Positions 12,379 through 23,600 of a DNA stretch of 64,000 bases are shown here, piece by piece. Where the stretch lies: positions 10,168,001 through 10,232,000 of the forward strand of contig CM106585.1 in assembly GCA_048013815.1 (NCBI GenBank). Reading direction: 5' to 3'. Position numbers and translations under genes: made by a program. This DNA is from Setoptus koraiensis. Taxonomy: Eukaryota; Arthropoda. The stretch's first letter is position 1, and each line of letters opens with the position of its first letter. The notes beneath the pieces are model-generated. The model saw only the letters and a list, made by a program, of their open reading frames with translations, was not told where the DNA came from and searched no databases.

Positions 12379-13429
12379 CTATTTGCCAAATGGTGGCAAA
12401 CCAAATAATTCTGGCTTGAACTGCTCTAAGGAGCTTATAATCAGATTCGGTTTCACCTGAAGATTTGTCACATCTGTCTGTTTGTCAGGAACAAGTACCA
12501 CTTGCATTCCAGCCGCAACGGCCGCTTTGACACCGTTTATTGCATCCTCAAATACCAAAACGCTCTGTTGCGATTTTGGCGGCTCAGCAAATCGTTTGCC
12601 AGCCTGAATAAAGACATCGGGGAAAGGTTTACCATGCTTCACCTCTGGGTCTGAGCCAGCAAAGACATGGTGCGAGAATGGCTTACGCAGAATGTCGCCA
12701 AGGTGCGCAGTTTTACTCTCGAACTCTAGCTTGGGCGACCCAGTCGCAATCGCTATGGGTATTTTATTCTTTTCCAAGTGTTGAATTAATCTTGAGGCAC
12801 CCGGCATTAGACGGATAGTGGGGGATAATTCTTTCATTATGACTTCGTATTGCGCTATCAGATCCTCGGGGGTGAGTTTGTCGGTTAGACCGAGCTTGGC
12901 TAAGCATATGGCGGCGCCCTCTTTCGGGGTTGTTCCTAAGGTTAAGATGACGATTAAAAGTTGAGAGACAAAAATGGGACAAACAAAAAACAGTATATTG
13001 GTCGATTTGTTAATGATTTGATCGCTATAATCTATAATAACAAGGTTACCGGTCGCAACGAGTTCTGCCAGGCTCATACATACCCATCATCTCTGATTTG
13101 AGTTTCCACGAGAACTCTTTGCCATATTTCTTACACACTCTACCCAAGGCTATCGTGTAGTATTTTTCACTATCGATCAATAGACCATCCACATCAAATA
13201 CTACATGAGTTACCGGGTGAAAGGAATTAGTGGCATAACTGGAGCTTGTTGACATGTTGTTTAGAATGGTAGTTAACAAACTATTACGACTAGCGTCTAT
13301 TTTATTATTTGTAGATATAGCTCTAATGGGTGGTCTAATATGAGATGGTTTGTAGAGATGTGACAATTTTGTTGATGATGAAATGAGACGTTTGAAATAT
13401 TCTAAGCTAGGCATGTGACTGGTTGCCAT
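12379..13429 (-). CDS. HAD-superfamily phosphatase, pseudouridine-5'-phosphatase (HDHD1/GS1-like)
   Basis: By family, this enzyme removes phosphate from pseudouridine 5'-phosphate during RNA catabolism. Two exons, 13429-13084 and 12935-12379, are joined by a phase-1 intron (donor GTATGT, acceptor TTAG), giving 300 residues. Motif I is FDVDGLLIDSE, with D79 and D81 as nucleophile and acid. Motif II is IAIATGSPKLE, and the C-terminal motif VLVFEDAINGVKAAVAAGM supplies the metal-binding acidic residues. The first 58 residues are rich in Ser, Lys, Arg and His and poor in acid, unlike the short cytosolic homologues, and could be a mitochondrial presequence. The internal Met at residue 59 would give a cytosolic form. 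An upstream GTG-initiated reading was rejected in favour of the ATG at 13429. Substrate assignment rests on family resemblance; the HAD fold is certain. Confidence 0.88.
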
Positions 13430-13747
13430 ATTTGTGATATATTGCTGCTGATTTTTCAAGGTATGTGTCACGCGCTTTTGTCAGTTTAAAAGGACTTTTG
13501 CAAACCGCATAATGACGACTCATAATCTTAAATATGGTACTTTATATATCGGTACATTGCATATGACCATTAAGAAAAAAGAATGGCCAAGACCGAGAGC
13601 GCGCTATTTGAAACCATTCGTAACGGTTACGTAAAAACAGTTGTGACGTAATGATTGTACGAAAATGTTGCTTGAACCTCCATCATCTATCGACATTCAA
13701 CCAATATGATTATCATCAGCATTCATTAGGATTAAATCGCTATGTAG

Positions 13748-14266
13748 TCATGTCGGTCCCTGAGTTGGCCCTTTTGTTTTACTTTTTCGTATTCGGGGAA
13801 GACGTTCTCTAGTCAATAAATTAGCAACATTTCGTTGCAATCTATGAAGACTTTTGATCTCTCTTCTGCGCTCTTCAGGGATTACCGGCTGATGAGTTGA
13901 TCTTCGACTGCCTTTGTGGCTAGTTGCGGGCTTTCTAGAACGCAAATTATACCTGTCGTGCCTCTCCTGTGAACGGCTTCCAGATCTATTTCTCCGGTGA
14001 TCTCTCTCGCTGCTCCTATATCGACGATCACTACTTCTCCTCCGATGATCCCTGTCACTACTTCTATTTCGTTGATCCCTGTCGCTACTTCTTCTCCGAT
14101 TTTTTCTGGTTGGATTTTTTGATCTGCCTCGTCTCCGCCGCTCATTGCCGGCATCACTAGTCGATGATCTACTACGAGATCGAGTTCTAAATCGTCTCCC
14201 GGAATCATTTTTTTGTCTCGATCCAAACTCATCGCTTCTCCTCCTGGTTCCTGAATACCTGGCCAT
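13748..14266 (-). CDS. arginine/serine-rich (RS) protein, unassigned
   Basis: A single-exon frame of about 172 residues, beginning at an ATG (14266) after an in-frame TTG. It is dominated by Arg-Ser, Asp-Arg and Ser-Asp-Arg repeats (for example RSRSRSSTSDAGNERRRRGR), with several SSDRDHRR-type units in the middle and a less biased tail containing EERRREIKSLHRLQRN. Composition of this kind is typical of nuclear splicing-associated SR-like proteins, but no RRM or other folded domain is present, so no specific function is claimed. It lies between the phosphatase and the SNM1 gene on the same strand. A second long frame in another phase of the same strand (13882-14232) is a shadow produced by the Arg-rich codons. 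It could also be an exon of a larger gene. Confidence 0.6.
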   Translation of the reverse strand: MARYSGTRRRSDEFGSRQKNDSGRRFRTRSRSRSSTSDAGNERRRRGRSKNPTRKNRRRSSDRDQRNRSSDRDHRRRSSDRRYRSSERDHRRNRSGSRSQERHDRYNLRSRKPATSHKGSRRSTHQPVIPEERRREIKSLHRLQRNVANLLTRERLPRIRKSKTKGPTQGPT

Positions 14267-14678
14267 CAATACCTACCAGATGCAAATCAATCAATTTTTT
14301 TTTTCTTGAAGCTATTCCAATCTCTCAAGTACTTCATGAAGTTGGCCCAAAGGATAATGAGCAGATTGATTTTCTCTGAGCTTGTGCTTGGATTCTCTCG
14401 ATAAGTCACGCGCTTCTCAAACCCCAACACAGTTATATCTCATTCAGTAAACTGCCCCGCTATAGATGTTGTTGAGACGAAATAATTGCACAAGACAGTA
14501 GACTTTTGTTTAGTTGGACCGTACACAGGTGAAAAAGAAAATTTGAGTGGAATGAGATGACAGATCTGTACCTGGTTATTTGATGCTATACAATTAGGTG
14601 AACACACATACTGCACTCATTTGACTAATGTGTCAAGTTGAATTTTAATTGAATAAAATGCTTAGCAAATATATAAAT

Positions 14679-16265
14679 TTATATATCAGTTTTGATTGGC
14701 TTGATCTTCGTTTTTTTGTCTTCGTCGTCATCCAACTTCAGTTTACAATCTTCGAAGGCATCATTCTGCATTTCAAGCTCAGCCATCGAACCTTTTTTCA
14801 AGTCGGCCACGAATGGAGACCTGAGCCAACGCTTGAATATGAGATTCATTTGACCGCGTTTGACGGGGTCGCCCATGTTCACTGTTGGTATGATCCTGCG
14901 AGGTCTTAACCATTTAATAAATCTCTCTAAATCATTGTAGCTCGAATGTTCGCTGTAGGGAACTGGATAGATGGCGATGTTACCTTCGGTTTCGGGTCTC
15001 ATGTGTTTATTTCTTTTGTATTCCCAACCACTAGGTCTTAGCGCAACAATATTGTCAAAGTGATCATTGACCTTATCAAGATATTCTCTCATTCCTCTAC
15101 ACCAGAGATTCTTGAGAGGTAAAACGTGAATTTTTGCGTCTTTTTGCTCATCCACCAGCACAGCATTTAGGCGCTTGTCCTGCAAACAATCGAAATAGCC
15201 TCTTTTGTACTTGTTACACCAAACCTTGATATTGAGGGCTTCAGCTACAGCCATAAATACTTTTTCCTTTCCTATGCAATAAGAACCACAGACTATCAGA
15301 GTCCTCGGATTTATTTCCATGGCATATTTGCATATCGACACTGTGTTTTCCAGTACCTCTTTCTGGGAGGGAAAAGTTTTGGTAGTATCACAGAATGTAG
15401 TATCTAGAAAACAATGGTCAATGGGACCGTGCTTGATTTCAGCGATTTGCTCCATTTCTGGACATGCTCGGAAGTCGCCTGTGTGTAAATATCTCTTGTT
15501 GTTTGGCAACTCGAACAGTATGATGGCAGCGCCGGGACAGTGGTTGGCATCGTAAAATGTGCACCTAACACCATCAACATAGAAGGGCTGTCCGAGATCA
15601 TAGTCTTTTATAAATTTATTTGCTACATTGAATTTGTGTCTCACTAAACGTTTGGTTACCGGAGTACAATAGAGAGGATAACTAAAACCCTTGGTCAGTC
15701 CAATATAATGATCAGCGTGGAAATGTGACAAAAAATAATGCTTGAGTGTATCTGGTTCCTTTGCGAAATTGAAGGCATCAACGCAAATTGTTGTAAAGGG
15801 AATTCGCTTGTAAAATGGGCACCTGCGCCGCTCCTTCGCCTTAGTTTGATCGAATATCTTCTCTTCCTCGTAGTTGAATGTTTCGGCAAAATCTTCCTCG
15901 GAATACTTGCGCGGTGGCACATATGGTTTTACCTCACTAGTAGTCATAAGGCTGGAGGGTTTCTTCACAGAACAATAAATAGTTTGACACTCATCATCAT
16001 CATCGTCAAATTCAGTCAGGACAACTTCTTGTTTCTTGCTCTCGTCTCCGTTTTCGAGTGCCAGAATGGGAGAATCAGAAAATGATGTGTGCCCTACAGA
16101 GTGACGGGTAGCTTTATCGCCTGTTGACGTATTGAAACTGTCATTCCCAGGCTTGAAGAAAGCAGTCAACTTGAGTTGTCGTGAGGTTGGTGTTTTGTGA
16201 GGTTTGAGGCTTTTAATGAGATCAACTTTGGGTTGAGTATTTTTAGATTTTCGCACTGGAGCCAT
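14679..16265 (-). CDS. SNM1A/DCLRE1A-type 5' exonuclease, DNA interstrand crosslink repair
   Basis: A metallo-beta-lactamase/beta-CASP nuclease expected to digest DNA past interstrand crosslinks in the nucleus. Single exon, 528 residues. The metal site is visible: HFHADH at 181-186, then HTGDFR, HCFLDTTFC with the motif 4 aspartate, the beta-CASP segment CGSYCIGKEKVF and the late histidine in PYSEHSSY. At residues 30-37, QLKLTAFF fits the PCNA-interacting PIP box (Q-x-x-hydrophobic-x-x-aromatic-aromatic). This agrees with the known PCNA binding of vertebrate SNM1A, although here the box sits near the N-terminus. An acidic run follows at about 86-92. The UBZ finger of vertebrate SNM1A is not seen, so this is a shorter form. 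It is transcribed divergently from the ZFAND2 gene, with 665 bp between the start codons. Confidence 0.92.
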   Translation of the reverse strand: MAPVRKSKNTQPKVDLIKSLKPHKTPTSRQLKLTAFFKPGNDSFNTSTGDKATRHSVGHTSFSDSPILALENGDESKKQEVVLTEFDDDDDECQTIYCSVKKPSSLMTTSEVKPYVPPRKYSEEDFAETFNYEEEKIFDQTKAKERRRCPFYKRIPFTTICVDAFNFAKEPDTLKHYFLSHFHADHYIGLTKGFSYPLYCTPVTKRLVRHKFNVANKFIKDYDLGQPFYVDGVRCTFYDANHCPGAAIILFELPNNKRYLHTGDFRACPEMEQIAEIKHGPIDHCFLDTTFCDTTKTFPSQKEVLENTVSICKYAMEINPRTLIVCGSYCIGKEKVFMAVAEALNIKVWCNKYKRGYFDCLQDKRLNAVLVDEQKDAKIHVLPLKNLWCRGMREYLDKVNDHFDNIVALRPSGWEYKRNKHMRPETEGNIAIYPVPYSEHSSYNDLERFIKWLRPRRIIPTVNMGDPVKRGQMNLIFKRWLRSPFVADLKKGSMAELEMQNDAFEDCKLKLDDDEDKKTKIKPIKTDI

Positions 16266-16930
16266 ATTTTATGGCGATCTACAGTTGAGTGGGGGCATAA
16301 AACAGATTCTTCTCCACTTTCCTCTAATGTGAATCTCACACATGCCATGCAAATAAATATAGTAGGGCGCCTGGCGTCTCTAATTCCTGTGGTGCCTCAT
16401 GTTTTTGCCGACATATTTACATTAGGTGATCAAATATTCATAAATTTATAGGGACCACAATTGATTGAGGATGAGGAGTGTGATGGCATTACAATCAAGT
16501 CATCTTTTCAGTGGCCTCGAAAAAATTGTAAACAATGAACGTGAACTGGACGCCTGGCGGACATTCATGCGCACTACAAACAACCATATGACAATGATTA
16601 GAACAGCTGGTTTATCTTGTCGAGACATTTCTACATTCTGGATTGCCAAGAATTTATTTATCTGGCTGTAACAAACATGAGTCATCATTCTGAGGAGAAG
16701 CCATTCGTCATCACTCACCGAGTCTCTTCGATGATTACGTATCATTGTAGAGAGATATCATTAGAATAGCTTTGGTTTCGGAGTTTCATTTGGTTCAATT
16801 TAGGCCAAGTATATTATTGTCTGTGTCGAATAACATCTATTTCTCAGTTATCGCCTAGTCGCTCTATTTTTCACTAGAATTAATCTTATAAATAATTTAC
16901 ACAAGGAAACAACATACAAACTGCCATCCT
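16266..16930. promoter_or_regulatory. shared divergent promoter region of the SNM1A-like and ZFAND2-like genes
   Basis: 665 bp separate the two divergent start codons. I saw no TATA box at a good distance from either ATG. The region probably holds both promoters. A short plus-strand frame at 16465-16671 has no recognisable content. Confidence 0.4.
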
Positions 16931-17749
16931 ATGGAATTCCCAAACCTTGGCCAACAGTGTGCATTAATAGAATGTAAGCAATTGGACTTTTTACCGGTAA
17001 AATGCGATGCCTGTGATCAAATATTTTGCGCCCATCATTTCACCTACGATAATCACAAATGCAGCAAAGCAAAAGCAAGAGATGTCCAAGTTCCAGTCTG
17101 TCCCATTTGTTCCGAACCAGTGCCCAGTAAAAGGGGCGAACTGCCTGATGTGGCTGTATCGTTGCACATAGATCGATATTGTCGCAAGAATGACAAACTG
17201 GATCCGTCTAAAAGAGTCCAGCCAACTAGCAACTTAGAGAAATGTAATTTTGGTAGATGCAAACAAAAAGATATAATTTATCTACAATGTAGCGATTGTA
17301 AGTCAAAATTCTGCTTAAAGCATCGCCATCCCCTAGATCATCAATGCCCCGGACCCAAAACTCAATGGCAATCATTCGCTGGTGCATGTTCGTCAAGCGC
17401 CTCGTTAGGCACAACAAAGTTACGATCTACCGCGCACCAATGCGCCACAAGCATTGCCAATGGAGCGTCCAAAGCTCACAGTATCATGAGCAGATCTGGT
17501 CAAGAAGCCTTGAATCGACTCAAGAGTAACTCATCCAATTCTACTAGTACTAACGCCAATAGACCAAGGAACGAAATTGTCGAAAGTATTCAGGGCACCT
17601 TGAGCGAACAAGACGCGCTAGATATTGCCATGAGCAACTCCATTGCCGAACAACAGAATCAAAGAAATAGCTCGGTTCTGTCTGATTCACAGCAGCTCAC
17701 GACCAATAGAAGAAATAGTTCCAAGCAGAATGGCTGCACCATGAGTTGA
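16931..17749 (+). CDS. AN1-type zinc finger protein, ZFAND2A/B (AIRAP/AIRAPL) family
   Basis: By family, a proteasome- and p97-associated adaptor in protein quality control. Single exon, 272 residues. Two AN1 fingers are visible. The first spans about residues 8-50 and includes PVKCDACDQIFCAHHFTYDN. The second spans about 100-140 and includes CSDCKSKFCLKHRHPLDHQC. A ubiquitin-interacting motif lies near the C-terminus, around EQDALDIAMSNSIAEQ. The protein ends in Cys-Thr-Met-Ser, which fits a CaaX prenylation signal. In vertebrates the prenylated, UIM-bearing form is ZFAND2B/AIRAPL at the ER membrane, so this single copy resembles that type. One UIM is evident rather than two. The start is the first ATG before the first finger. 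Confidence 0.92.
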   Translation: MEFPNLGQQCALIECKQLDFLPVKCDACDQIFCAHHFTYDNHKCSKAKARDVQVPVCPICSEPVPSKRGELPDVAVSLHIDRYCRKNDKLDPSKRVQPTSNLEKCNFGRCKQKDIIYLQCSDCKSKFCLKHRHPLDHQCPGPKTQWQSFAGACSSSASLGTTKLRSTAHQCATSIANGASKAHSIMSRSGQEALNRLKSNSSNSTSTNANRPRNEIVESIQGTLSEQDALDIAMSNSIAEQQNQRNSSVLSDSQQLTTNRRNSSKQNGCTMS

Positions 17750-17840
17750 ATTAAAATTGTGTGCAACCTAGGACTCCACTCTAGAATTATATTAATTATC
17801 CATGTCATTCATTCATTTAGTTGAGGTGGGCACATCAGGG

Positions 17841-17846
17841 AATAAA
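17841..17846 (+). terminator. candidate polyadenylation signal of the ZFAND2-like gene
   Basis: AATAAA, 92 bp after the stop codon at 17749. A second AATAAA-like hexamer lies near 18128. Confidence 0.55.
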
Positions 17847-18207
17847 CACTAAGCATTATCCTCCCAAGAATAATACGGCCAGTGAGGAACTAATCTCACT
17901 CATTAGAACTTTGATTATGTCATGGAATAGATGGATGGATAGCGCTTCTACGTAAAAGGAATGCATCTTGTCTTGTTCATGTTTCATATCATCAGCTTTC
18001 GACCGAAAGGATAACACTGAAGATCAACTTCGAGAAAACTGTTTTAATTAAGTCAAAATAGAGCACCAGTAGATCTATAGTCAATAGACCTGATGGTGGT
18101 TTTTAGACATGATCCTGATGCTGTTGTGAATAAAGTGTTTTACAGTTTTGAACTTTTTTGTTAGACACCAGTATTCCATTTGGCCTACTTCCAAATTAAA
18201 TCCATTA

Positions 18208-19410
18208 TCAGTGCTCAGCGGTGTCACCCAGATAACGACCGAGCAATTTCAAAAAGTTTTCGGTGATGAATCGACCTCTAATCGAGTCAATCACTTCAGT
18301 TCTAACCACACCATTATGTCTAGGAGAATTTGTTGTTCGTTTTAAAAGTCGGTTCAAGATGTCTGGCAATGAGTCACGAATGCCGCTAGCATCAGCATTT
18401 ATATCTTCTTTTAGGTAAACTATTTTTCTAGCTAATGATGGGCTGAACTCAAATGATTTGAATTCGATTTCTCTGAGATTTTCTTGATCGCTACTGAAAG
18501 TTAATTTCAAAGGGGAATGTCCAGGTGCTTCGTCACTGACTATCAACTTGATTATTTCGCACATTTGAGCCGTTATTATCCACCAAAACAGGTCATTATT
18601 GTAAGCAAGATCTAAACTTGGCACTGGTTCTGTATAACCCTTTTCTGACAATTTTGCGATAGTGTATATTATGTCCCGCTGATACACAAACAAATGCTGA
18701 CATGCCCAATGAATCCTGTCTAGATTCTTCAAGACATCATCCGAATGCTTTATGCTCACAGTTGGTGCATTTTTCATGTTTGCCATTATTTCCTCAGAGA
18801 AAACAAGCCCCTCTAGTCTATCGCCATTCGTTACAAGCGGAATATTATTGGCCTGTTTTCCTGGCCAATAAAACTGTGCATCGAATAAGCCAATTTCATC
18901 AGTGACGTTGAATATCAAATTTTTAACAGTGTCCATAAGAAAGGGAAAATCTGCATCTTTTTTCACTAACGCTAACTTATCTAGTAACACTCCCTTACAT
19001 AGAGCGATGACTTTTCTCACATAAAAATGAAAGACATTTCCAAGGCTATGTCTAAGAGAGAGAAGTCTTTCATCGTGATATCTGGCAAGATAATCATGAA
19101 CAAATGTATAGCTACAAACGTCGCTCTCTTTACCAACCTCTATAATATTTTTCAGCTCTCTAACGTCATGAACAGGATCTGTTTTTGTGTTGAGACAAAC
19201 ACTCAATAGATTATATGTGGGGCGCTCTTGGCTAAGTTTAATAAAATGTTGAGCGAAATTTTCATTGAAATCGTCCAAAGTGGTTACTTTCTTGAGTAAA
19301 TCAGAACAATTGCGCAATTGTTCATCCTTAAATATACGAACCGATTCAGCAAACTTCAAAAATGTTGCTGTGACTAATATCAGAATGAACAGCTCTGATG
19401 AGATTGCCAT
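18208..19410 (-). CDS. secreted protein of an unnamed family (family A), 400 residues
   Basis: I do not recognise a named domain. The preferred start is the ATG at 19410, which opens directly with a signal peptide (MAISSELFILILVTATFLKF). An upstream in-frame Met at 19470 would put 20 polar residues in front of it. The mature part has spaced cysteines (NCSDLL, VCLNTK, DVCSYTFVHDY, IALCKG, HWACQHLF, AQMCEIIK) and is predicted mainly helical. The segment from HWACQHLFVYQRDIIYTIAK to WWIITAQMCEI lines up by eye with the proteins at 55620-57326 and 24214-24825. The shared pattern is Cys, a Tyr pair or Tyr, Ile-x-x-Leu, Gly-Tyr, then Phe/Trp-x-x-W and a final Cys. A TATA-like sequence lies at 19582-19589. 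Secretion is confident; function is unknown. Confidence 0.75.
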   Translation of the reverse strand: MAISSELFILILVTATFLKFAESVRIFKDEQLRNCSDLLKKVTTLDDFNENFAQHFIKLSQERPTYNLLSVCLNTKTDPVHDVRELKNIIEVGKESDVCSYTFVHDYLARYHDERLLSLRHSLGNVFHFYVRKVIALCKGVLLDKLALVKKDADFPFLMDTVKNLIFNVTDEIGLFDAQFYWPGKQANNIPLVTNGDRLEGLVFSEEIMANMKNAPTVSIKHSDDVLKNLDRIHWACQHLFVYQRDIIYTIAKLSEKGYTEPVPSLDLAYNNDLFWWIITAQMCEIIKLIVSDEAPGHSPLKLTFSSDQENLREIEFKSFEFSPSLARKIVYLKEDINADASGIRDSLPDILNRLLKRTTNSPRHNGVVRTEVIDSIRGRFITENFLKLLGRYLGDTAEH

Positions 19411-19581
19411 CTTGTTGTTCCTGTGCGAATCGTTTATATCCCAATGAAAATATAAAGTTGGACTGAACAAACTCGAAACTCAATCGCGGTAATTAGCTAA
19501 AGCATAATACTTCGCTCGAATCATCTGGATATTTGGCACACATGGATGAGTTATACTAAGTTGGATACTCGAACTGGATTC

Positions 19582-19589
19582 TATTTATA
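19582..19589 (-). promoter_or_regulatory. TATA-like box upstream of the family A gene at 18.2 kb
   Basis: TATAAATA on the minus strand, about 175 bp upstream of the chosen ATG at 19410. Several other genes in this window have a similar box 135-175 bp upstream of their start. Confidence 0.4.
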
Positions 19590-19599
19590 AATTGCGAAC

Positions 19600-20629
19600 G
19601 ATTCTTAAATAATTTGGACACGAATAGGCAAGGCACCCTCAGGGGAGATATGCAAACACTACGCTTGCGGGAAATTAGATTGGAAACAGTGTATGCCTAG
19701 TCGTGCCTGCACTTGTTGATATTCTTCTTATATTTCGTGCTTCAATCCGATCGCGGTAAATTTTTGTCAGCTCATGACTCTCCCTCCGCTGCCACTAGAA
19801 CTATTCATGACTGACGAGCATGCGAAAGTTAGTATCGTAAGTTTGGAAACTCCAATATTGGAGAGTTGGCAAGGCGACGATTAGAATATTCGGTTCTATC
19901 AGTTCACGTGCAACATCCTTCCTAGTCACAGATGGAAGCATCCTTGACCAAGCGAACGCAGGAATGACCGACGATTTTAGATTGTCGTCAGGGGATTAAG
20001 GAAAGTCAAAGTGCAACAGAATCAAGCTACGCGCCGGTTACCTTTCGTTCATAAATGGTTTCTCCATAAATCTTTTTTCCAACTAAGTATTGTTGGTGAT
20101 CGCCATCCATCGTTTTTAGAGTGATTAGACGAAAGACTCTTACCTGTCCCATCTCCCGTTTCTATTTTGGGAGCTGGGAGCTTTTCATTCCAACGGGGAG
20201 CTTCCCGATAGCCGGGAAAGGCGCCACAGAATTAGCTTAAAAGTAAGCAAATCAATACAATTATTAATGAAATCATGTAAGATCATACGAAATTTATGTT
20301 TCGTCTCTCGTCTAGATTGGGGATCTCCCCATTTTTCTGGGATATCCAAATATTTTCCCGGAGAGTTGACCTCCCCACCTCCTCTAATCCTTGCGTTTTC
20401 AACTCACTCTGAAGCCTGGTGTTCTAATTCAAAAACTTAAGCTCTATATCCAAATTGTAAAGAAAATGGCTAATTCATTTCATCGTATCAATATAGTAAT
20501 CAAAAATCAAATTACATGAACTCAGCATCAACAACTGTTTGGTGGAATCTTAGGAAATCAACTGTTGTTTGATCGAAATTCTTTTTTAGCTTGAACATAG
20601 CATATGTATATGACGACTCCGATTGTCAT
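19600..20629. other. intergenic, no gene seen
   Basis: No coding frame is supported. There is a perfect 14-bp palindrome (CTCCAATATTGGAG) near 19850, and runs of G- and C-rich short motifs at 20150-20230 and 20320-20390. These suggest a decayed repeat, but no clear termini were found. Confidence 0.4.
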
Positions 20630-23600
20630 CTAGGCGCCAGGAGCTGGTAGTGTCTCGAGATCAGAAATGGATCCTTCAACTTCAAATCCGACTTCAAAAT
20701 CTATCTTCACTTTATCTCTTTTCCTAGGCATTTCAATGGATTCAAACTGCTGGTTTTCCATCGATTCAGTTTGTAGTTTGATTTGTCCTTTGGGTTCACT
20801 CGTGTATTCCTGCAAAAATTTTTCGATGGATTTTGAGACGAAATTTTCTTGTCTGACATACGTTTTAATATCCTCCATTATAGAGACTCCGACTTTTGCG
20901 TGAGCTTTGAGATGAGAATAATGCCCTACGAAGAAAGCATCTACTTTTTTAGTCGCTTCTTTTTCTGAGGCCGACTTGATAAGTGATGATCCAACGTCCT
21001 GTCAACAACGAGTATAAGAGTAGAAATGGTTAGGTCAAGGAATTCATATGCTGCAACAAGGACCACGATCGCCACGGTAATTTGCTATTATCTTAACCTA
21101 GGTGATTTTTTTTTTCAGAAAAAAGAGTCGTAGCTAGTTCGCCAACTTCGCCTCTTGCAACCTACCTTGATTACTTTTATGAAAATATCCATGCCAAGTT
21201 GATTATAAAATCTATTGAAATTGTGATCCATAAATTCCCACAGCACTTGTCGACCCACATCTGATGCAGCCATATATTGTAGGTACCTATGTCTATTACT
21301 ATCGCGAACATAGTAACTATTCAGTATCCAATCTATTACTTTACGAGCTTTTGATTTTTCTTCGACTTGGCATAAGGCTAGCGCAATGGACTGTTTTGAC
21401 CCGCTGAAATCTGTCTTTCTGTATAGTTCAAATAGGGCGTCGAATTGATCGTCATCACCAAATTGTGTCACGGCATAATAGATGACCCCTTTGATGGATG
21501 GATCTACTAATTGTTCGTTGTAATAATAAATCAGCTCAAATCTCCTGAGACCTTCCGCTACTGCTGGCTCGTATGCAGTAATAAGACCAGTCTTGAGTAC
21601 TGATGGCCTAGCTATGGTTGTTGCATAAGCTTCATTGCGGTTGCTATCCCAACCAGAGTACCTATACCGATGATAGATACTCTTGAAAAGTTGTCTGCCA
21701 AACTCTTTGAACTTTTTCCGTACACTGGGTGACTTGACAAAGCTTAGCATATTTAGATAGACATCAATTAACTTTGTCACCACTGAACCATTGTCTTCGC
21801 CTTTATAAGAGTTGGTCATTCGCAACATTTCTCTGGCTGACAATTTACCGGCCAAAGTTAAACTATGAGCATCGGCAAGTAGATTGTATCTATCTATTGC
21901 AGATAACTGCTTAGATTCTATGGCAGGATAAAGAGCCTCTCTCAATTCTTTCGAATAGTTTACACAGTAGAAACCTTTGAAATTTGCATTCAATTTTATC
22001 CATTCTCCATGCTGATCATCAACATGAATCTTAGATTTTTCATGCGATAAAACGCCCTTTTGTGTTACATGTGATTTTCCATCGCTCGTAATGAAAGTAA
22101 TAGGCACAATCCAGTTGGGTTTACCTTTATTGGATCCGAATAGATTTTTCCATACGGAGTCAGCACTAGAGACATCAGATGTGAATTTCTTTTGAACTAT
22201 ATCCAATTTGATGGTGAGCTTATCTTTATCTAAGATTTTCTTGGAAATCGATACATCCAAGTAGGGATAGCCCGCTTGACTTGTCCACGATTGCATCATC
22301 TCTTTGATTGGTTCACTACTAACGAACTCCATCGCTGCCCAGAGATCATTTGTTTCGGTATTTCCGTAGGAATGTTTTCTTAAATAATGTTCTAAACCTG
22401 CACGGAATACACTGTCGGACAAGTGATCTTTGAGCTGGCCCACAATGGAGGCACCTTTGTTGTAGGAGATATTATCGAATATAGTTTCGATCTCTTGAGG
22501 GTCATTCACAGAAGCTTGCACTGGATGAGTAGAATGTTTAGCATCGTCGAACAAGGCAACTGCGTGAGAATTTACAACAAACTTTTCCATACTATCGTAT
22601 TGTGGATACAATTCGCTTATGACAAAATATTGCATATATGTAGCAAAGCCCTCATTTAGCCAGAGATCGTCCCACCATGACATTGTGACCAAATTTCCGA
22701 ACCATTGGTGAGAAACCTCGTGTGCCACTGTTTCGGCCACCAAAACTTTGAGCTGCACCGGTGAATTCTCATCGTCGATCAACAAATGTGATTCTCTAAA
22801 AGTTATGAGACCCCAATTTTCCATTGCACCCATTTGGAAATCTGGTATGGCTATCAGGTCTAGTTTTTGTAACGGGAATTCAATATTGAAATAATCCTCT
22901 AGGAATGGCAAACTTTTCAGTGCGACATCAAGCGCGAATTTACCAAATTGTCCGCTGCCTGGCGAAGAGTAAACTCTAATAGGTCGCCCTTTATTTGTGC
23001 CCTCAACATAGTCAAACTCACCCATAATGAAGGCCAGCAAATAGGTTGACATCTTGGGTGTCGTTGCAAACGAAACAGCCTTCTTGTCTCCAAGATCATA
23101 TTCTGATTTGACATGCATATTCGACAGGGCCAGACGGTCTTTTGGTACCATCAAAACAACATCAAAAGTGGCCTTCAAAGCTGGCTCGTCAAAACAAGGC
23201 AATGCTCTACGGGCATTAGTAGGCTCGAAGTCTGTTGTTGCATGATATCTTCTCTCGCCGCTGGCACTTGTATATTCGCTTCTGTAGAATCCCTTCATGT
23301 CATTGCGAATTTCTCCCCTGTATTTGATGGTTAATCGCCCCTTTCCATTGGAGAGATTCGATCGTAGATCTAGCCTAACTATTTCAAACTTTGGACTTTG
23401 ACAGACTCTTACCACCTCTATTACTTCACCATTTTCAGTAGTATAGAAAGCGTCCAAGATATCCAATCCGAGCGAATGCAATACAATTTTATTGCTCAAA
23501 TGTGTCTCTCCGTGTCCAATTTTTTCTAGATCGACCTCAACATCTACAGTTATTGCGTTATGGAAGGTGAAGTATGTCATTTCTGGCTCAATTGCCAAAT

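Noticed and set aside
13882-14232. Second minus-strand frame within the RS-rich gene
   Set aside because: Its composition follows from shifting the Arg-Ser codons by one base; the RS frame is longer and has a coherent pattern.
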